Translations under genes and position numbers: made by a program
From: SFTJ01 sp045613305
GTDB lineage: Bacteria; Bacteroidota; Bacteroidia; Bacteroidales; Muribaculaceae
Assembly (NCBI GenBank): GCA_045613305.1
Contig: JAZLAU010000031.1
Coordinates: 1-64,000, forward strand
DNA: 64,000 bases
Direction of reading: 5' to 3'
The notes under the pieces: model-generated
The model's input: only the letters and a program-made list of their open reading frames with translations
Databases searched by the model: none
Told to the model about the DNA's origin: nothing
Part shown: one piece after another, positions 61,846-64,000 of the stretch
Layout of the letters: each line of letters begins with the position of its first letter
Position numbering within the stretch: position 1 is the stretch's first letter

Positions 61846-62790
61846 ATGAAGAGTATCGTCAAAGACGATGTTGAGGCGTTTTTTCAGTTGCAGATGCAAT
61901 CGTGGCCGCAAATCAGGGAGCGATATGACACCCTGAAGCAGTCGAAAGTGAAAATGCTTAAAGTGGGTGATGCAAATATTCGCTTGCAATATAATGCGGG
62001 CCGCATTACCTCTACAACAGCCAAGATTGATGCCGCTTCAGTGAAAGAGAGGGCTTGCTTCTTATGTGACGAAAATCGTCCGTCGGAGCAGTTGGACATT
62101 GTGTGGAACGCCAACTATAAATTGCTGGTAAATCCCTTCCCAATCTTTCCGAAGCATCTCACCATTCCTTGCGTTCAACACACTGCACAAGCCATCAGTC
62201 GCCGAATAGGCGACATGATGGCGTTGGCGCAGATATTGGAGGATTACGAATTGTTTTATAACGGTCCGAATTGTGGAGCATCGGCTCCCGACCATATGCA
62301 TTTTCAGGCTGGGCTTAAAGGTTATATGCCATTTGTGTCAGATATGGAAAATGCGGCTAAGCAAGAGGTGTTGAAAAAGGATAATGCGGCACTGAGTTTA
62401 GTGAGCGGTTTGGAACGGATAGCGTTTGTAATCGATGCTGATGATGTGAAATCGGGGACTGAAATGTTTGAACTGCTCTACAGACATCTGCCGATTTCTG
62501 ACGGAGAATACGAACCTAAAATCAATTTGCTTTGCCAATATGATGGAAATCGATGGAAAATCATAGTGTTTCCACGAAGTAAGCACCGCCCCAAGTGTTA
62601 TTGGGCATCGGGTGACGAACAAATATTGGTGTCGCCGGCATCGGTCGATATGGGCGGATTGATAGCATTGCCGCGAGAGGCTGATTTTGAAAAATTGAAG
62701 CCGGAAGATATAACTCAAATTTATAAAGAGGTGAGTATCTCGCTACGCGATGCGCAAACTATAGTAAACAGAATTGTAATGAGTCTTTAA
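61846..62790 (+). CDS. DUF4922 protein, HIT-like nucleotidyltransferase/phosphorylase
   Basis: A 314-residue soluble protein of the DUF4922 family. It has a Cys pair in ACFLCDENRP near residues 71-74 and the HIT-superfamily active-site pattern DHMHFQAG, with His150 and His152, followed by the C-terminal HRPKCYWASGDEQILVSP block. The resemblance is to GDP-L-galactose phosphorylase and GalT-like enzymes, which transfer or release nucleotide from sugar nucleotides. The substrate here is unknown. It lies 31 bases after the GT2 gene and 14 bases before the SpoIID-like gene, so the three are almost surely cotranscribed. Confidence 0.85.
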   Translation: MKSIVKDDVEAFFQLQMQSWPQIRERYDTLKQSKVKMLKVGDANIRLQYNAGRITSTTAKIDAASVKERACFLCDENRPSEQLDIVWNANYKLLVNPFPIFPKHLTIPCVQHTAQAISRRIGDMMALAQILEDYELFYNGPNCGASAPDHMHFQAGLKGYMPFVSDMENAAKQEVLKKDNAALSLVSGLERIAFVIDADDVKSGTEMFELLYRHLPISDGEYEPKINLLCQYDGNRWKIIVFPRSKHRPKCYWASGDEQILVSPASVDMGGLIALPREADFEKLKPEDITQIYKEVSISLRDAQTIVNRIVMSL

Positions 62791-62804
62791 ATCAAAGTAC
62801 ATAT

Positions 62805-64000
62805 ATGGGAAATATACCTCAAGTGAAAGTTGGCATTATGAGCAAAGCCGAATTGGCGTTTGTTTTTAATGGCAATTATAAAGTTAACGGCACTATTGTT
62901 GAAGGCGAGCACAAGGCAATATGTGTGGATGGTAAGGTGCAATGGAATGGTGCCTTATATGAAGAAGTGCATTTTGAGCCCGAAGATGCCAATCAGGGTT
63001 CGTTCACTTTGAAAGATGTGACAATCGGAGTAAACTTCCATTGGGAACGAAAGGAAGACCAAACTTTCAGAGGCGCATTAAAGATTATAGTAGAAAACAA
63101 CAAACTGACAGCCGTTAATATCCTTTCGATTGAGGAATATTTGCTAAGTGTGATATCATCGGAGATGAGCGCTACTGCATCGCTTGAATTGCTGAAGGCG
63201 CATGCCGTGATTTCGCGAAGCTGGTTACTATCGCAGATTGAAAAGCGTCAAAAGATTGATGAAAATAACGAAGACTACTGTGCAATAGAAGAAAGCGAAG
63301 ATGAAGTGATAAGATGGTGGGACCGCGAAGACCACATTAATTTTGATGTGTGTGCCGACGACCATTGTCAACGCTATCAAGGCATAACTCGCGAATCGAC
63401 TGAAACAGTGCGTCAGGCAATTGAAGCAACTTTTGGCAAAGTTTTGACCTACGGTGGAGAATTATGTGATGCCCGCTTCTCGAAATGTTGCGGTGGAGTG
63501 TACGAACAGTTTGAAAACTGTTGGGAGCCAAAGCACTATCCTTATTTGGTGGCAAAGCGAGATGGAGAAGACGAAAACGACTTCCCAGATTTGCAGAAAG
63601 AAGCAAATGCAGAGGAATGGATTTTGACAAAGCCAAAAGCTTTTTGCAACACTACCGATGCAAAAATATTGTCGCAGGTGCTAAACAACTACGACCAAGA
63701 GACTCAAGACTTCTACCGCTGGAAGGTGGAATACACACAAGACGAATTAAGCAAACTTATATATAGCCGCTCGGGAGTAGATTATGGCAAGATTAAGGAT
63801 TTGCAACCGGTGGCACGAGGCACAAGCGGCCGCTTATATAAACTGAAGATTGTGGGTGACAAGCTCACTCGCACCATCGGCAAGGAACTTGACATACGTC
63901 GCACATTGTCGCCATCGCATCTCTATAGCTCTGCATTCATTGTTGAACGTCACGAAATAGATGCCGATGGTTTCCCTCAAAAGTTTGTGCTTAAGGGCGC
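62805..64000 (+). CDS. SpoIID/LytB domain protein, truncated by the window edge
   Basis: At least 398 residues, still open at base 64000. The SpoIID core is visible: EEYLLSVISSEMSATASLE with the catalytic-type Glu120, then LLKAHAVISRSWLL, FDVCADDHCQRYQG near 185 (metal-ligand region) and RFSKCCGGVYEQ near 226, the Bacteroidetes version of the family's SGG motif. SpoIID of Bacillus is a lytic transglycosylase cleaving glycan strands stripped of peptides. The N terminus (MGNIPQVKVGIMSKAELAFV) has no signal peptide or membrane anchor, so the protein appears cytosolic unless exported by another route. It is 14 bases after the DUF4922 gene. Confidence 0.88.
   Translation, partial: MGNIPQVKVGIMSKAELAFVFNGNYKVNGTIVEGEHKAICVDGKVQWNGALYEEVHFEPEDANQGSFTLKDVTIGVNFHWERKEDQTFRGALKIIVENNKLTAVNILSIEEYLLSVISSEMSATASLELLKAHAVISRSWLLSQIEKRQKIDENNEDYCAIEESEDEVIRWWDREDHINFDVCADDHCQRYQGITRESTETVRQAIEATFGKVLTYGGELCDARFSKCCGGVYEQFENCWEPKHYPYLVAKRDGEDENDFPDLQKEANAEEWILTKPKAFCNTTDAKILSQVLNNYDQETQDFYRWKVEYTQDELSKLIYSRSGVDYGKIKDLQPVARGTSGRLYKLKIVGDKLTRTIGKELDIRRTLSPSHLYSSAFIVERHEIDADGFPQKFVLKG

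Noticed and set aside
1..64000. tRNA, rRNA, tmRNA, RNase P RNA, SRP RNA or CRISPR arrays
   Set aside because: I scanned intergenic regions by eye for their conserved cores and for regularly spaced repeats and saw none; a covariance-model search would be decisive.

Overview
The window reads as chromosome of a Bacteroidota bacterium, most likely order Bacteroidales. The evidence is the recurring promoter form TTTG-N19-20-TAnnTTTG with almost no Shine-Dalgarno sequences, a fused nuoCD without nuoEFG, the atp order D-C-B-E-F-H-A-G, a stand-alone UpxY/NusG paralogue, a TonB receptor, and families typical of the group (DUF4922, golvesin-type amidases, FSKCCGG-type SpoIID). Family or genus cannot be fixed from this window. 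I see no tRNA, rRNA, CRISPR array, insertion sequence, prophage or integration site.

Layout. 1-8.7 kb, mainly plus strand: Upf1-type helicase, DUF1846 protein, an SGNH hydrolase on the minus strand, a YciH/SUI1 protein and a very large AddA/UvrD-like helicase-nuclease. 8.7-23 kb, housekeeping: argS, a BI-1 membrane protein, grpE-dnaJ, cls-ispE, GT2-radC with a small Cys-rich membrane protein, dnaB, ald, and efp diverging from rpmH. 22.4-34.3 kb, minus strand: UpxY-like antiterminator plus HAD phosphatase, a giant alpha-2-macroglobulin-like protein, an ECF sigma/membrane protein/Spy-like triplet, and a TonB receptor with a calycin-like lipoprotein.

34.5-52.1 kb, plus strand, is the main bioenergetic block. 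A promoter is followed by about 250 bases of structured RNA ending in an intrinsic terminator. Then come nuoA-B-CD-H, the complete F1Fo ATP synthase operon (atpD-C-B-E-F-H-A-G), and nuoI-J-K-L-M-N, closed by one strong terminator. The proton pump (complex I lacking its NADH module) and the proton consumer are thus interleaved in one collinear array.

52.1-64 kb, plus strand: a TlpA-like lipoprotein, a BadF/GlcNAc-kinase-like ATPase, two tandem 1000-residue secreted amidase paralogues whose catalytic domain is split by an inserted golvesin-like domain, a cytosolic GT2 glycosyltransferase, a DUF4922 HIT-like protein, and a SpoIID/LytB protein without a signal peptide that runs off the window. 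The last genes look like one glycan or peptidoglycan operon, which with the nuo/atp interleaving is the most interesting part of the window.
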